This document shows, piece after piece, positions 35,302 through 46,987 of a stretch of DNA of 64,000 nucleotides; the stretch's first letter is position 1; every line of letters begins with the position of its first letter. Under the pieces are notes generated by a model that had not been told where the DNA came from, did no database searches, and saw only the letters and a list, made by a program, of their open reading frames with translations. The position numbers were made by a program, and so were the translations under genes. Source of the stretch: Phallus indusiatus (Eukaryota; Basidiomycota; Agaricomycetes; Phallales; Phallaceae); contig JAQFWX010000111.1 in assembly GCA_027605045.1 (NCBI GenBank), positions 1 to 64,000 of the forward strand. Direction: 5' to 3'.

Positions 35302-38300
35302 AGGGATATGATTCAGACGACCCAGAGTCATCTGAAATCCCAGACCCATCTGAAGACGGATACTCCACTCAGGAGAGCGAAACTGACGTGGAGTCCGACT
35401 CAGAGGTCACCGAATACTCCTCATCAGACGAAGAGGACACCCAAATACATACCACCACCCAATCACACAAAACTAGTAAGAAATCCCTGAAAATAGCCTC
35501 ACTCAATATTAAAGGCGGGGGATCCAACCATGCCAAATGGAATGAGCTAAACCAAATCATGAGAGATAATAGAATTGACATCATGGCAATTCAGGAGGCT
35601 CACCTGACCACAGCCCACCAGAACACGCTAGAGACCCTGTTCGAAAAACAACTGCGAGTCATCAACTCACCCCACTCTCGTAAACCAACAGCAAAAGCTG
35701 GCGTAACCTTCCTAATCAGGAAACAACGCACTAAATGGAAAGACGTTGAATACAAGGTATTAGTCCCGGGAAGAGCACTATACATTCTTGTACCCTGGAC
35801 AGACTCAAAAAAACTAGCAATACTTAATGTATATGCACCAAATGACAAAACAAAACAAATCGAATTCTGGCAGAATCTCCGGCGAGACATACAAAGGAAA
35901 AGACTCAAACGCCCAGACATAACCCTAGGTGACTTTAACATTGTGGAAGAAGCAGCCGACCGCCTTCCCTCACACCCAGACCCGGAAAGGAACACAGAGG
36001 CCCTTCAAACCTTTAAAAACTTCACAGATAGCATAGACGGCTGGAGGACAACGTTCCCAACGAAAATAGAGTATACATACTCACATACTGGAACTCATAG
36101 ACACTCGAGAATTGACCGCATTTACATAACACGTAACTACCTAAAATTCACGAACGGGTGGGAAACCAGCATCCCACCCATCCCAACAGACCATAAATTA
36201 ATCTCTTGCCGGATACAACACCCACAAGAGCCCAAGACAGGAAAAGGAAGATGGTACATACCAGCCTTCGTCACTGAGAATAACCGCTTCCTGAGAGAAA
36301 TATGTGATAAAACACGTCCCACAACACAAGAAATAATCAACGGGAATAATCCCCAAATAGCATACAAAAACCTAAAAGACCAAGTCATACGCATTGCTAA
36401 AAAGTATGCTGGGAAGTATGGCCATATCCTGGACAAAAGAATCCAAGATCTCGAAGGCTCCCTAGAAGCAATAAAAAACCTAGAAGGCCAAGACGAGGAA
36501 GAAAAAAGAACAAAAATCAATGCCCTCCAGGCAGAGATTTTCGAGCTCACCAGATCCAAACACCTAAGGAAAAGGGCAAACATCTCAACCAAAGCCAAAC
36601 TAGAAAAAGAAACAATAGGTAAACATTGGCTAAGACAAACAAAAGAGAAACGAAACCACTGCCCAATCACGGGACTGCGCAACCCACCGGGACAACCCCC
36701 AGAAATTACAAAATCATCAAAGCGCATGGCAAATATAGCTCGCCAACACCACGAAAACCTCCAAGAGGCTGACATCAATCTTACACAAAGCCCGGAGGAA
36801 AGAGCCGCTGAAATCCAAGAGATTACCCGAAAGCTGACAGCCAAACTATCACACGAAAGCCAAAATCTCCTAGAGGAACTCATTGACGCCAAAGAGATAG
36901 ACAATGCAATTAAAAAATCCCCCAACGCATCATCCGCCGGGCTAGATGGCATTCCAAACGAACTTTGGAAACGACTCCTGGTCTTCACCCCCAAGAAAGA
37001 GAAAAACAAAGAAGAAATCCCCAAAATAGATATAACACGCATCTTTGAGAAGGTCTTTAACGATATCCAAACCCACGGACCACATCCAGAATTGAGGTTC
37101 AGCGAAGGATGGCTGTGCCCCATCTACAAAAAAGGGGACAAAACTGACATTGGTAACTACCGCCCCATAACAGTGCTAAACACGGACTACCGAATAATGA
37201 CTAAAATCTTGACAACGCGTCTTGGCCCAATAGCAGGCGAGATCATACATCCGGACCAAGCAGGCTTCATGAAAGGGAGACAAATCTGTGATCAAACAGA
37301 CCTCGCGCAAACAATGATTCACTATGCTGAAACATCAGAAAACAATGGTGCAATCGTAAGCTTGGATCAAGAAAAGGCTTATGACAAAATTAGACATGAC
37401 TTTTTCTGGGCAACCCTGACTGCCATGAACTTTCCCGACAAATTCATCAGTCTAATCCAAAACTTATACCATAACGCGGAAACGGTGGTGATACTCAATG
37501 GTACATTGAGTGAACCCATCAAAGTAAAGAGGGGAGTCCGCCAAGGAGACCCCCTGTCCTGTCTGCTCTTTAATACCGCCATTGAGTCACTAGCCCAAAT
37601 GTTGAGGGACTCTGAACTCCGAGGATACAGAATACCCACCAAAGAGTATCGGCTAATAGCATCCCTATTCGCAGACGACACGACGACATACCTCTCATCC
37701 CAAGATAACTTCCACGATCTGAATGCCATCCTCCTGAAATGGTGCAGAGCCTCCGGAGCCAAATTTAACCTGTCAAAAACAAACATCCTGCCTATCGGAA
37801 CCCCAGAATTCAGACAGGAAGCTACCAACACTAGAAGACTCAACCCAAACCACCAAAGAATACCAGATAACATACCAATCATCCCGGACAATCAACCAGT
37901 ACGCATCCTCGGATGCTATGTAGGAAACGGAGTAGACCAAATTTCCATATGGAACCCGGTGGTTGAAACGATCCGCCACAATCTAAATGCGTGGAGCAAA
38001 GAACGCTTAACTTTAGAAGGCAAGCGCCTCATAGTAAACCTAGAAGTAGGCAGCCGCACGCAATACCTCACAAGAGTACAAGGCATGCCCCCAGAAATCC
38101 TTCGACAAATAGAAAAACTCGTCCGAGACTTCCTCTGGGACACTAAACGCTCTGATATTAAGCTAGATACCATGAGCCAACCACACTCCAAAGGCGGGAA
38201 AAAATGCCTAGACGTCAAACTTAGAAATGACGCAATCGAGTTCATGAAACTGAAAAGCTACCTGATAAGAGACCAATCCAGACCCACATGGGCTTTCTTT

Positions 38301-40218
38301 GCAGACGAACTAATAAAAATCAACGCACGTGAAGGGACAAGAACGGACATACCCGAAACCACAGAAAACATATTCCTACAAAGCTGGAAACCAAAGCTCA
38401 ACCACTACTCCTCAATACCCAGCAACATAAAACGAATGATCACAACCGCACTCAAATATGGGACTGTAATTGATGGCCTTGAAATCTCTCAAGAAGTCAA
38501 ATTAGCTATGCCGATATGGCACCACGCGGCACTGGAAAAAACTAAAATTGGCTGGAATATGGGCTCCAGGATATGTCTCCGTACATGCCACCACATTGCG
38601 ACCGTAGGTGACGCCTACCGGTTCACAGTACAAGTGCTACCGAATGACCACACCCAAAACAAAGAATGTCAATGTCAACCCTGCAGACAAATAAAAGAAA
38701 CCGGGTGTAATAACCCATCAACATGTCGGAAAGCAATGTCCAAAATTCTCACCTTACTGCCACCAAAATGGAACCCAGAAACCCCCCAAAACGAGCAAAT
38801 ACCAAGGGTAGACGACACAGACGAAGAAGAGAACGAGGATGCAGAACCTGCAGTCCAATTCCGCCATAACATTACGTTGAAAACAATCTACGAAGGCTTC
38901 CGAATAATAACCAAAAAACTGAACCATCAAACGTACAACTCACAAGAGAAAATGTTCCACCCCAAAGAACTAAGACCATCGCATACACCGATGGAGCGTG
39001 CATCAACAACGGATGCGATAATGCGACTGCGGCGGGAGGCATTTGGTTCGGAAAAGACCACCCTAAAAACTCGGCAATTAAATTGCCCCCTAGATTTAAC
39101 ACCAACAATGCCGGCGAACTTATAGCAATCCTGAAACTCCTACAAATGACCCCCAAAGACGAAGACCTAGAAATAAGAACGGACTCCCAATACGCCATAG
39201 ACCAAATTACCAAACATGCAGAAAAAAATGAAGACGAAGGGTGGACCAGAAATGCCAATAGTGAAATACTACAGGCACTAATGGCGTGGTTAAACTCACG
39301 TAACTCCACGACAACCTTCAGGAAAGTGAAAGGCCACGCTGGTATTGAAGGAAATGAAGCGGCAGACGAACTAGCGACCGAAGGCCTCCAAAAGGGCCAT
39401 GACGACCTAATAAACCTCGAAGTCCCAATATCCCATAAGATCAGAGGACTGAAACTGGCAACCGCAACGCAAGCACTCACCTATAAAGCCCTCATTAAAC
39501 AAAGGAGCTATGAGGAACGGCATAAGACCGAAATAATGCTTGACATAGTCAAAACAAACCTTGAGATCACAACGGGTGAATCCCCAACCACGGAACGACT
39601 CTGGAAATCCATAAAAAACAAAAACTTAAGCAAAGAAACCCAACATTTCTTGTGGAAATCCTTACATGACGCCTACAAAGTAGGAAAATTCTGGAAACAC
39701 ATCAGCGGCGCGGAAAACAACGGCCTCTGCCAAAGCTGTATGACCACTGAATCCATGATACACATACTGACGGAATGTGATGCCATAAGCTACAACACCT
39801 TGTGGAACCTAACAAAAAGCTTTGGGAACAAGCCGGATATTTATGGCCGGAGAAAAATCTCGGGACCATTCTAGGATGCACAACAGTCAATTTCAAAGAC
39901 AACAATAATAGAACAATAGGCGGGAAATCAAGCCTATACACCATTCTCATGTCAGAAACAGCCTTCCTACACTGGAAAGTAAGATGTAAGTGGAAAATCG
40001 AACATGAATCAAACCCAGAAAAAATACCATCAAGAGCTGAACTCACCAACCTTTGGACTAACACCTTTACCGAACGCATCCACTTCGATATAAGAGCTAC
40101 ACATCCCAAATACGGGAAAAAGTCCAAGAAGATCAAACAAATCCAAGCAATCTGGGGCCCGGCGCTCCATAACGACCAAATCAAACACCTAACACAGGAC
40201 AGCATCAGGGTTTTTTAG
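35157..40218 (+). pseudogene. LINE polyprotein: AP-endonuclease, reverse transcriptase, RNase H (two frameshifts)
   Basis: The frame opens at 35157 and runs to 39125 (1322 aa). An acidic, Ser-rich leader is followed by the AP-like endonuclease (KIASLNIKGG, IMAIQEAH, NVYAPND, LGDFNIV, SRIDRIYI, PTDHKLIS). The reverse transcriptase has NYRPITVLNTDYRIM, QAGFMKGRQI, VSLDQEKAYDKI, GVRQGDPLSCLLFN and the catalytic LFADDTT. A Cys-rich segment follows (CQCQPC..GCNNPSTC). RNase H is in another frame (IAYTDGACINN, ELIAIL, IRTDSQYAI, VKGHAGIEGNEAADELA), and a final zinc-knuckle-like CQSCMTTESMIHILTEC reads into a third frame ending at 40218. The frame changes fall in two A-runs (38949-38952 and 39814-39818), each matching loss of one A. 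They may be real decay or assembly errors. Confidence 0.88.
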
Positions 40219-40450
40219 TGGGTATGATAAGAGGACGCCCGCCATGAGTCCCACACTGCCTCAGAATGAGGCGTGCGTAACAGCATTTTTCCCCTGAAGA
40301 GCGTCAACGGTATTCGTGCAATTAGGTCCACGTAACAAGTTTATTTCCAGGTCACCAAGCGTGATTCTCCAGCTGTCTGTAAATGCTAGACTATGTCTAA
40401 ATACTTTATCGACCATAGCTCCACAAAAAAAAAAAAAACAAAAAAAAAAA

Positions 40451-40466
40451 TAGAAGGACGATAAAC
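40451..40466 (+). repeat. Right copy of LINE target-site duplication
   Basis: TAGAAGGACGATAAAC, following the adenine-rich tail. It is identical to 34465-34480. The ancestral YTM1 promoter should begin here. Confidence 0.88.
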
Positions 40467-42120
40467 AAAACAAGATGAAGCAGATGAATCTAGATGAATA
40501 CGTGACTAAGCGGGGTTAGGTAAGGCGCTAGGCCATGTTGAGCACAAGTTGAGCATCTCGGTGAAATCGGCTTTAAAATTTCGACGTTTTCAAAATCAAA
40601 TGAAAATCAAACCTGCAAAAATAATCCCCTTGCATGCAGCAGGTGCAGCAAGGGTTCACCAGACCCGTAGAAATTGCTTCCATGTGCTACGGGTCGTCTC
40701 ACACAGTGCACGGGTAACTGACCTTTCGAAATCCGCACCAAGTTTGCACCATGACAGTTTCTTCAGCGCACGAAAGGCCGCGTCGCCATCTCGCCACCTT
40801 AGCCAAACCCTGGCGTATACGTCGTATCATCTCTATCATCCTCAGTCCAGTTGTTCGGTCGAAATCAAGCACTCATGTTGGCTCGCAGGCTGGCTCTAAT
40901 GCTGCAATGAGTCAATGACGCATCGTGCTCTTCAACGTCACACATCCTGCTTTGGCCCCTTCAGTCTTTTCCACACAATAAGCAGCATTGCTTGGATTCA
41001 ATTTACTCGCTATGTTGTTTACATACCGTGAAAGTCGAATGTGACGGGCTCATGTAACATACAGGATGGCGAAGGGCGGTGGACTTTATACAATACATAT
41101 TCTCCCTCATGTATGCGTCGCTGCGTGCACAGTAAAACGAGGAAAACTTGGATGATATTTTGTGAGCTAATAGCGGGTTTTATATAAATATATTTTTTTT
41201 CGAAGACTAGTTTTAGATCCTTAACATGGGGAATAAATGTGATAAGGTGGGGATACATAAGGCAAGACAAAGACGAGGAACAGAGAGAGGGAACTGAAGA
41301 ATGTTTTGATTGAAAGAAAGGAAGCTGATGCACAAAAGATGAGAAAAACACGTCTGACGAAGACCAACTGCTGTTTCACAAAGGCGAAACCTGTCCTAAT
41401 ACTCTTCTGCGACCACGTTTGCGATTGTACGAATTCTTGGACAAAAGACGACACATACCGTTCACCTGCGACGCGACTCTTTCGTTTGCAGCACATTGAG
41501 CGCGCGCTAGTCTTCATTCCGGACGCTTTCCGTCCCATTGTTGAAGACCGGAAGGGAGATAAATAGTAAAACACATACATGCTATTGTCAATGTTAGCAT
41601 TTTTAGGGTATGTTCAATTACGGATATCGATACCTATGGAAATTTCAGAAGGTATTAAAAGAAACTAAGCCCTGAAATTTGCTTTAACAACTTAGTAGCC
41701 TGGGCATCCAAAAGATTCGCTCCAGGGTCTTTTATAGACATGACGCCATCCCAACCATACTCGCTTAGCGAATTGCAATGCGGAAGCAAGGCACAGCTCT
41801 TCGATCAACTCAATGCTATGTATTGGCTAGAATCGAGACATCCCGCCGACTCGCACCGGATTTGCTGGTGCCAAAATTTAACGTGAGCACAAGGCAATTT
41901 GCATCGGATCGGTTGCTGATCTAGCTCTGGTTGAAATAATTGGTGGAATCTACGCAAAAGATCTTCCCCGGCATACTTAGTGTGCATAGCGGCACAGGAT
42001 GGTTGAGTAAATCCGTTGAAACAAGGCTCCGGTGAAAAGCCTTACGAAGAAAAAAAAAGGACGCCCAATGAATTTGGCAAAGAATGTATTCAACTGAGGA
42101 ACAATTCAGTTATATCAACA
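40467..42120. other. Displaced YTM1 upstream region and eroded DNA
   Basis: The first few hundred bases should be the ancestral promoter of YTM1, now 6 kb from the gene. Beyond it are short open frames on the minus strand (41221-41580 starting internally at MGRKASGMKTSARSM; 41805-41987; about 41690-41800 reading WDGVMSIKDPGANLLDAQ) that may be remains of genes, but none was recognised or joined. Confidence 0.35.
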
Positions 42121-42169
42121 GAGAACCTGTATTCGGTCTTTACTTTGCCTGCATATAGAAAGATATGAA

Positions 42170-42575
42170 ACTTCTTCCGAGCTCAGTTTGGCAGCAAAAA
42201 CGTTTTGATTGGCATGTACTCAATGTTTTAGAAGGCAGCCCTGCTGAAAGCGCCGGATTGGTTCCATATGGAGATTGGATCGTAGGATAATCGGGTGGGA
42301 CCCTTCATACCGAAAATGATTTCTATCAAGTGGTGGAAGCTGTATTTAAGTAGGACCGCCCATGTTAGTCTCTTTCCCTCCTAATATATTCTGTTTAGCG
42401 TGTTGACAAACCGCTCCGGGTATACGTTTATTCTTATGACTTTGAGTAGGTTCCGGTCCTTGTCTTTGAATTGATGGTTTACCATTCCCACAGCACCATT
42501 CGTGAAGTGGTTCTTGTGCCAAATCATCAATGGGAAGGAGAGGACCTTTTAGGTTGTGTCTTCGGGTCAGTTAAT
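42170..42575 (+). pseudogene. GRH1: GRASP (Golgi reassembly stacking protein) fragment, broken
   Basis: A piece of the second PDZ-like GRASP domain is readable: DWHVLNVLEGSPAESAGLVP, YGDWIVG, an in-frame TAA (about 42287), SGGTLHTENDFYQVVEA, an intron (GTATTTAAG..TGTTTAG), VDKPLRVYVYSYDF, and after a second disrupted stretch TIREVVLVPNHQWEGEDLLG and CVFG. GRASP proteins tether Golgi membranes and serve unconventional secretion. Here the N-terminal PDZ domain is missing, at least one stop interrupts the frame, and nothing recognisable follows the CVFG motif. This is therefore a dead fragment, perhaps a duplicated copy; the functional gene must be elsewhere. Splice sites are partly kept, so it is not a processed (cDNA) copy. 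Confidence 0.75.
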
Positions 42576-42956
42576 TTCCGAGCATGTTGCCTTGAACATC
42601 ACCAAACATGCGTTGTTGGCAAGTTCATATCTCGTACATAAATTTGGCGTTCGTGGGCTTTAGTGCGCAGTGGGCCGAGTGAAAGGGTATCTGTCGCTAT
42701 CACTCACAATCAAAGGTTATCCGCCCGACACAATTAAACCCTAACTCCATACAACTTAGCTATTATTGCGCTGACACGCGCAGATGGCCCATACAACTTT
42801 CCACCAAAGAACGAGAATCGTCCGATACACCAGGAGCAACAAGCCGTGTACGCGTTCTATGTGTGCTGAGAGGGCTAGGTGGGTAATTGCAGAGACGTAC
42901 TAGTAGGTCGAAAAGCGGGAAGGTATTTGGTGATGGGTAAATGAGAGCTTCCTCTC
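42576..42956. other. Intergenic, 0.38 kb
   Basis: No recognisable remains after the GRASP fragment; an open minus-strand frame at 42763-42993 has no support. Confidence 0.3.
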
Positions 42957-43435
42957 TTAGAAGGAAGTTGCCTCGTAATTTCCTATGATGCATGATGATT
43001 CAGAACTGTCGACAGTGGACGTATCAGTTCTTGCATGTTGGTGGTAGTCGCCTGAACAACCATTATCATCGCGTGCATCCGGGTCGTCCTGTGAAGGCTT
43101 GCCCGATTTGATACTCTCAGAGACATTGCCACCTTGCCCCAAGCCGCTTTGAGCCTGGATATTATTAATGGTAAGCAGTTCTATACCGTTAAACTGACCG
43201 CTTATGACATACTAGGAGTAAAAAAAATATCACTAGTCACTAGCTGGCGATATGAGTCTAAGGGGATAGAACGTTGATAGTTTCCAAAGCCACAAACATC
43301 GATAGCAGAACGTTTGGAGCAACCTGAGAACATCTTACAGCTGGAGACACAATTCGAAACGAAATAGTTATACCAACATAGGTCCTCCTTCAAGTTCCGA
43401 GATATATTGCGGACATCGGGGCGTCTTCCTAAATG
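42957..43435 (-). CDS. Unrecognised spliced gene candidate
   Basis: Two minus-strand exons join smoothly. Exon A (about 43426-43241) reads RRPDVRNISRNLKEDLCWYN, then YFVSNCVSSCKMFSGCSKRS, AIDVCGFGNYQRSIPLDSYR and QL. It joins across CTA|GTGACT..ATCCAG|GCT to exon B, which reads AQSGLGQGGNVSESIKSGKP and SQDDPDARDDNGCSG.., ending GNYEATSF at 42957. Exon A has five cysteines; exon B is polar and acidic. No ATG was found for the start, so the gene continues upstream or is broken. A further open stretch at 43768-43586 (AQVNVLKAVHEYSIQERV..) may be an upstream exon. I recognise no family. The region lies in eroded DNA, so a pseudogene is possible. Confidence 0.35.
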
Positions 43436-43585
43436 GTATCAATGAGAGTTCAAGTTTGATTTCTGAAATCAACAAAAAGGTTAGTTGAACATGTGGTTGA
43501 GATTTTCCGAATTAAACTATCAAGCACAGGGAGCGCTGAATGTACGGGAAAGAATGATGAATTTATTATATTCAATTGGTATGCG

Positions 43586-43768
43586 TTAGTAAATGGCGTC
43601 GTCCATGAGCATTATGGATTTGTCTTGAGTCAGTGCAAGAACGACTAACATACACTCCCGATGTAACTGCTTTAGGCCAGATGACGTTCTGTGTATACGT
43701 GCTGCAACGCGTTCCTGGATACTATATTCATGCACTGCTTTTAAAACATTAACCTGCGCTTCGTTCAA
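43586..43768 (-). other. Unrecognised open exon-like stretch
   Basis: Sixty codons on the minus strand: NEAQVNVLKAVHEYSIQERV, then AARIHRTSSGLKQLHRECML and VVLALTQDKSIMLMDDAIY before a stop. The composition looks coding and it is preceded by an acceptor-like GAATCAG. It is not needed for ESF2, which ends at 43814. It could belong to the gene candidate just downstream. Confidence 0.35.
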
Positions 43769-43813
43769 CCTGATTCAAAATCATACATACAAGAAAAAAT
43801 AATGTAGATATTT

Positions 43814-44774
43814 TTAAAATATGCTGTTAATCACTTCCGAGATATCGTTTCGGCTGTTGCCTGATCCCAGTGGCGGGTTCTTCAGTCTTCCCTTAAACTC
43901 CCCAGCCCTTTTTTTGGCAGGATGGAACGCCCCCGACGACTCAGTTTTATCCAGGGCTACATTCGAGCCGGCACCTGTGTCTGCGTCCGCGTCCATATCC
44001 GTGACCTTTCGTTTTCGTTCAGCTCTTTTGTCCAATACTCGGGCGAGTTCAACGTTCTTTAGATAATCGTGCTGTTCTGTACGAGACTGTGATAATTCAA
44101 TACGCAAGCGAGCTTTGTGAACCGCGGCTTCGTGTGCTACAGACAGAAAAAAATCTTAAGTAATGAAGTTTACGAAAATTTTTGAACGTTAAGACGAACC
44201 AATTTGTTCAGTAAGCATGTTCCATTTGAACCGGGGGAGGTATTTCATTGTCCATACGTCGTCTCTCCATCGACTTCCTTTTTTCCCTCCGATAGGCTGA
44301 GCGTTGAGCATATCCGCTACTGAGCGCGCCACTTTTTTATCTTTGAATTCGACCCATCCCTCCGTATATTGAGTTTTTTTATTTGTAGTATATTTTTTAC
44401 GCAAATATGTTGTCTTTGGATCTAGGAACAAAAGCTGTAGTTCGTCTAAATGAACACTAATTGAGTGACACACCTTCTTGTTGAAGAAAGACCCGACCGA
44501 CTTCTCCATAGGCACTCATGAGATGGCGCACCTTTGTGGGACGCATTCCAGGAGGTATTCGGGAGATGTAAATGACTCCAGTGCGCTCTTGCGCGGCATT
44601 GAACTTTTCAAGAGCCTCTTTCGTCAGAGGTTTGACAATTTGATCATTGACCTCTTCGTCCATTCCATCATTTTCAGTGAGATGACCATCTTCTTCCAAA
44701 TCAGATGCACTTTCTTCTGCAAGTAACGTATTTTCAAGGGTTTCGGCAGGTGGAGGGGAATTAGGATTGGACAT
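43814..44774 (-). CDS. ESF2: Pre-rRNA processing factor Esf2/ABT1
   Basis: It starts [20 protein letters not shown] at 44774, with an acidic N-terminus. The RRM-like core is split by introns: [35 protein letters not shown], then [40 protein letters not shown], and [24 protein letters not shown]. This WxxxxxxxKYLPxFKWxxLTEQI ending is diagnostic. A helical basic segment follows ([20 protein letters not shown]..) and the end is EVINSIF. Esf2 is a nucleolar part of the small-subunit processome and stimulates the helicase Dbp8. The gene model is complete. Confidence 0.9.
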
Positions 44775-45618
44775 GTATCCGCTGGGGCGCTGGTCACACA
44801 GACACAGTCACGCACGGCCTGACGTCGCCGTATATTATGCGTGCACACTGCAACAGTGCAAAGCTGAAAACATCATGCACCTTCGTACAACATAGCACAC
44901 CAGAGCACCTCGCGGTCAGGGAATAGATGCTATACAAAAGGAGCATGACTGAATAATCTGGCATTGGGCTGTCTGCATTTGTTCGTTTGTTCACTTTCGA
45001 CTCCTGAGCAGCCCCCAGTCGGCTTCGACACTACTCTCACGGCCATCAGGAGATAATTTCTGTCACGTATGTGGTTGGAGTCCGTTATCCATAAAAGAGT
45101 AGCAGGGTCATCATCTACATATTTTATGCTGGTGTTCAGCTGTGTCATTCTTCGCAAAGTCATCCCCTCGGTTAAGCTCAAGTATCGCTTTTTAGTAAGG
45201 AGAAAAATCCGCGGCCTGTCAATTGCGGTTAGATAATATCGGATATATCGGATATCATGACGAGAGTTTTATGGCGAGTTGCTCGTTACATCGATGGTAG
45301 ATAAGAAATAAATTGTTTTATATGTAGGAGGAACAAACTGGATATTTTACATCTTGCAATACCACGAGGGAAAATCCGCGCATCCAATTTCTGTTACTGC
45401 ATACATACATAGTACGTAATTGTACCATCCGGAAAGAAATTTGGGGCTCGATGGATCCTTGCAGTCCTTTCAGGGTCATGGATTTAATTATAAGAGAGAG
45501 GTGTCAACAACACTTTTCTTTTTCCCAACCGTCTTTTCTTTTTCTTCTTTTCTTCTACAGCTCCTCGCTACCTTTTATCCCCAATACCTTATAGCTTTTA
45601 ATTTTCACTTATATTTTC
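44775..45618. promoter_or_regulatory. Divergent upstream region, ESF2 / ferritin-like A
   Basis: 844 bp. Close to the ferritin-like start is AATTATAAGAG (about 45487-45497), then a long pyrimidine tract (CTTTTCTTTTTCCC..TTTTCTTTTTCTTCTTTTC, about 45513-45560), a usual mark of strong fungal promoters. Nothing coding was seen. Confidence 0.45.
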
Positions 45619-46987
45619 ATGCGTTCTTCGATTCTTTACACTATCGCCACTGTGGCTACTATAGCTTCGGCTGGTCCAATTCGCCCACCCCATGCCAGGG
45701 TCCTTCCTCGTCAGGACCCAAGCTCGACAGATGGGAATGTTGGTACGACCTATTCTTGCACTACCTTTGGTATTTCATTCACATTTTTTTTCTAGTACTT
45801 GCGACCGCTTTGGAACTAGCATTTAGTCAATTTTACAATCAGGTCGCCTCCGCGTTCAATGCTACCGACATTCAGAATGCTGGGATCTCGCCCGGACAGA
45901 ACGCAGTAGAACTCATAGGGTATGTGCAATACCTGTAGTATTCCCTTAGACCTATATTGATATCTTCGTTAATAAGGGGGTTCCTCAATGCTGAACAAAA
46001 TCACTTGAAGCAGTAAGCTCAAGATTACGCTTTCTTCTGTATGCGCTTCGGTTATTAATCATAAATGATACTCAAAATAGACTTCAAAAAGTAAGCGCTC
46101 CGATCCATCTGTTATTAATTATTTCTTATGCGGACTGTACAGATCTCTGACTCTTCACTTAATTGCACCTTCGACTTTTCCAGTGCACTCGGGGATGTTA
46201 CTACGGCCATGGAAACGGCACGAATAGCTGAAGTTATTGGAACTGCGGCAGTACGTTTTCTTGTTTTCTTGTTCTCAAAACCCGTTTTATCTTAATGTTA
46301 TAAATTTAGTACTTGGGCGCCCTAACAACTGAGAACGACCCTACAACCCGTGAACTTTTCGCCGAGATCATGGCTAGTGAAGCAGATCACGCTACCGCTC
46401 TGAACGCGATACTAGGCGGAAATAACACCGCCCAATCATTTGGTTTGGGCATGACGGCAGCCGAAGTTCTAACATTGGTCTCGCCCTTCAGCCCCAACTG
46501 TAACTCTCCCTTGCCAACAATCAGTAAGAGGTTTCTTTCTCAGGTTGATCAATAAATCATATTTTCCCAGCGAACAGCCAATTGCCTATCACTAACTCGC
46601 CTCCTTATACAAGTGACTCCACTTTGCAATTGGATTTAAGCAACACGTCTTGCGCAAACCTAGAGGCAAGCACTCTTTTCTTACCTACAATCTCCGCGAT
46701 TTTTAAACTTAATTGGTTGATTTTCGCAGACCGTCTTCTGTAATATCATAACCGGAGACGACAACGTCTCGAGCACAGTTCCTATGAGCGGAAACAGCAC
46801 TACTTGTCCACTTGACGGCATACAAGGTCCCGCATTGGTCTACGTTACGAATTCTAGCGTTCCGGTAAACGGAGACGTACTCCAGCGACAGAGCATCTTC
46901 AACTATTGTGCTGGTCCAGCTTTAGTCATCGTTGATCCCCCTTCCCCATCATTTTTGCCCTCCCTAAATGCGACTGCGACTGATTAA
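45619..46987 (+). CDS. Secreted ferritin-like domain protein A (first of three)
   Basis: It starts MRSSILYTIATVATIASAGP at 45619: a signal peptide, then a likely Kex2-type site (VLPRQDP). The ferritin-like (Ferritin_2/Rds1-type) helices are spread over short exons: ATALELAFSQFYNQVASAFN (first helix with Glu), DIQNAGISPGQNAVELI, EQNHLK, ALGDVTTAMETARIAEVIGT, YLGALTTENDPTTRELFAEI and MASEADHATALNAILGG (E..H pair). A C-terminal beta-rich part follows (LVYVTNSSVPVNGDVLQRQS, AGPALVIVDPP). Members of this family are secreted or wall-linked and stress- or nutrient-induced in several fungi; metal binding is assumed from the fold but the activity is not known. Two close paralogues lie downstream in the same direction. 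Confidence 0.8.

Larger units (their letters stand above)
34482..40450 (+). mobile_element. Near-complete LINE (non-LTR) retrotransposon, Tad-like
   Basis: The borders are set by identical flanks: the target-site duplication at 34465-34480 and 40451-40466, with an adenine-rich tail at 40425-40450 (A-run, C, A-run) directly before the right copy. The 5' end is G-rich (AGGGGGCCAATGGGGG), which fits a full-length copy rather than the usual 5'-truncated one. The element is about 5.97 kb: a 5' region of about 0.68 kb, one long coding region (endonuclease, reverse transcriptase, RNase H) to 40218, and a 3' UTR of about 0.2 kb. No separate ORF1/gag-like frame is seen. The RNase H and endonuclease types fit the Tad clade seen in fungi. 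The insertion lies head to head with YTM1. Confidence 0.9.

Noticed and set aside
36137..37123. Long minus-strand ORF (328 codons) inside the LINE
   Set aside because: It is the shadow of the endonuclease/RT coding strand, caused by its low stop-codon content on the complement.
38940..38960. Programmed -1 frameshift in the LINE
   Set aside because: The site does not match an X XXY YYZ slippery heptamer in frame and a second identical-type shift occurs later; a lost A fits better.
40549..40899. 116-codon plus-strand ORF right of the LINE
   Set aside because: No domain, odd composition and no start context; it lies in the displaced YTM1 upstream region.
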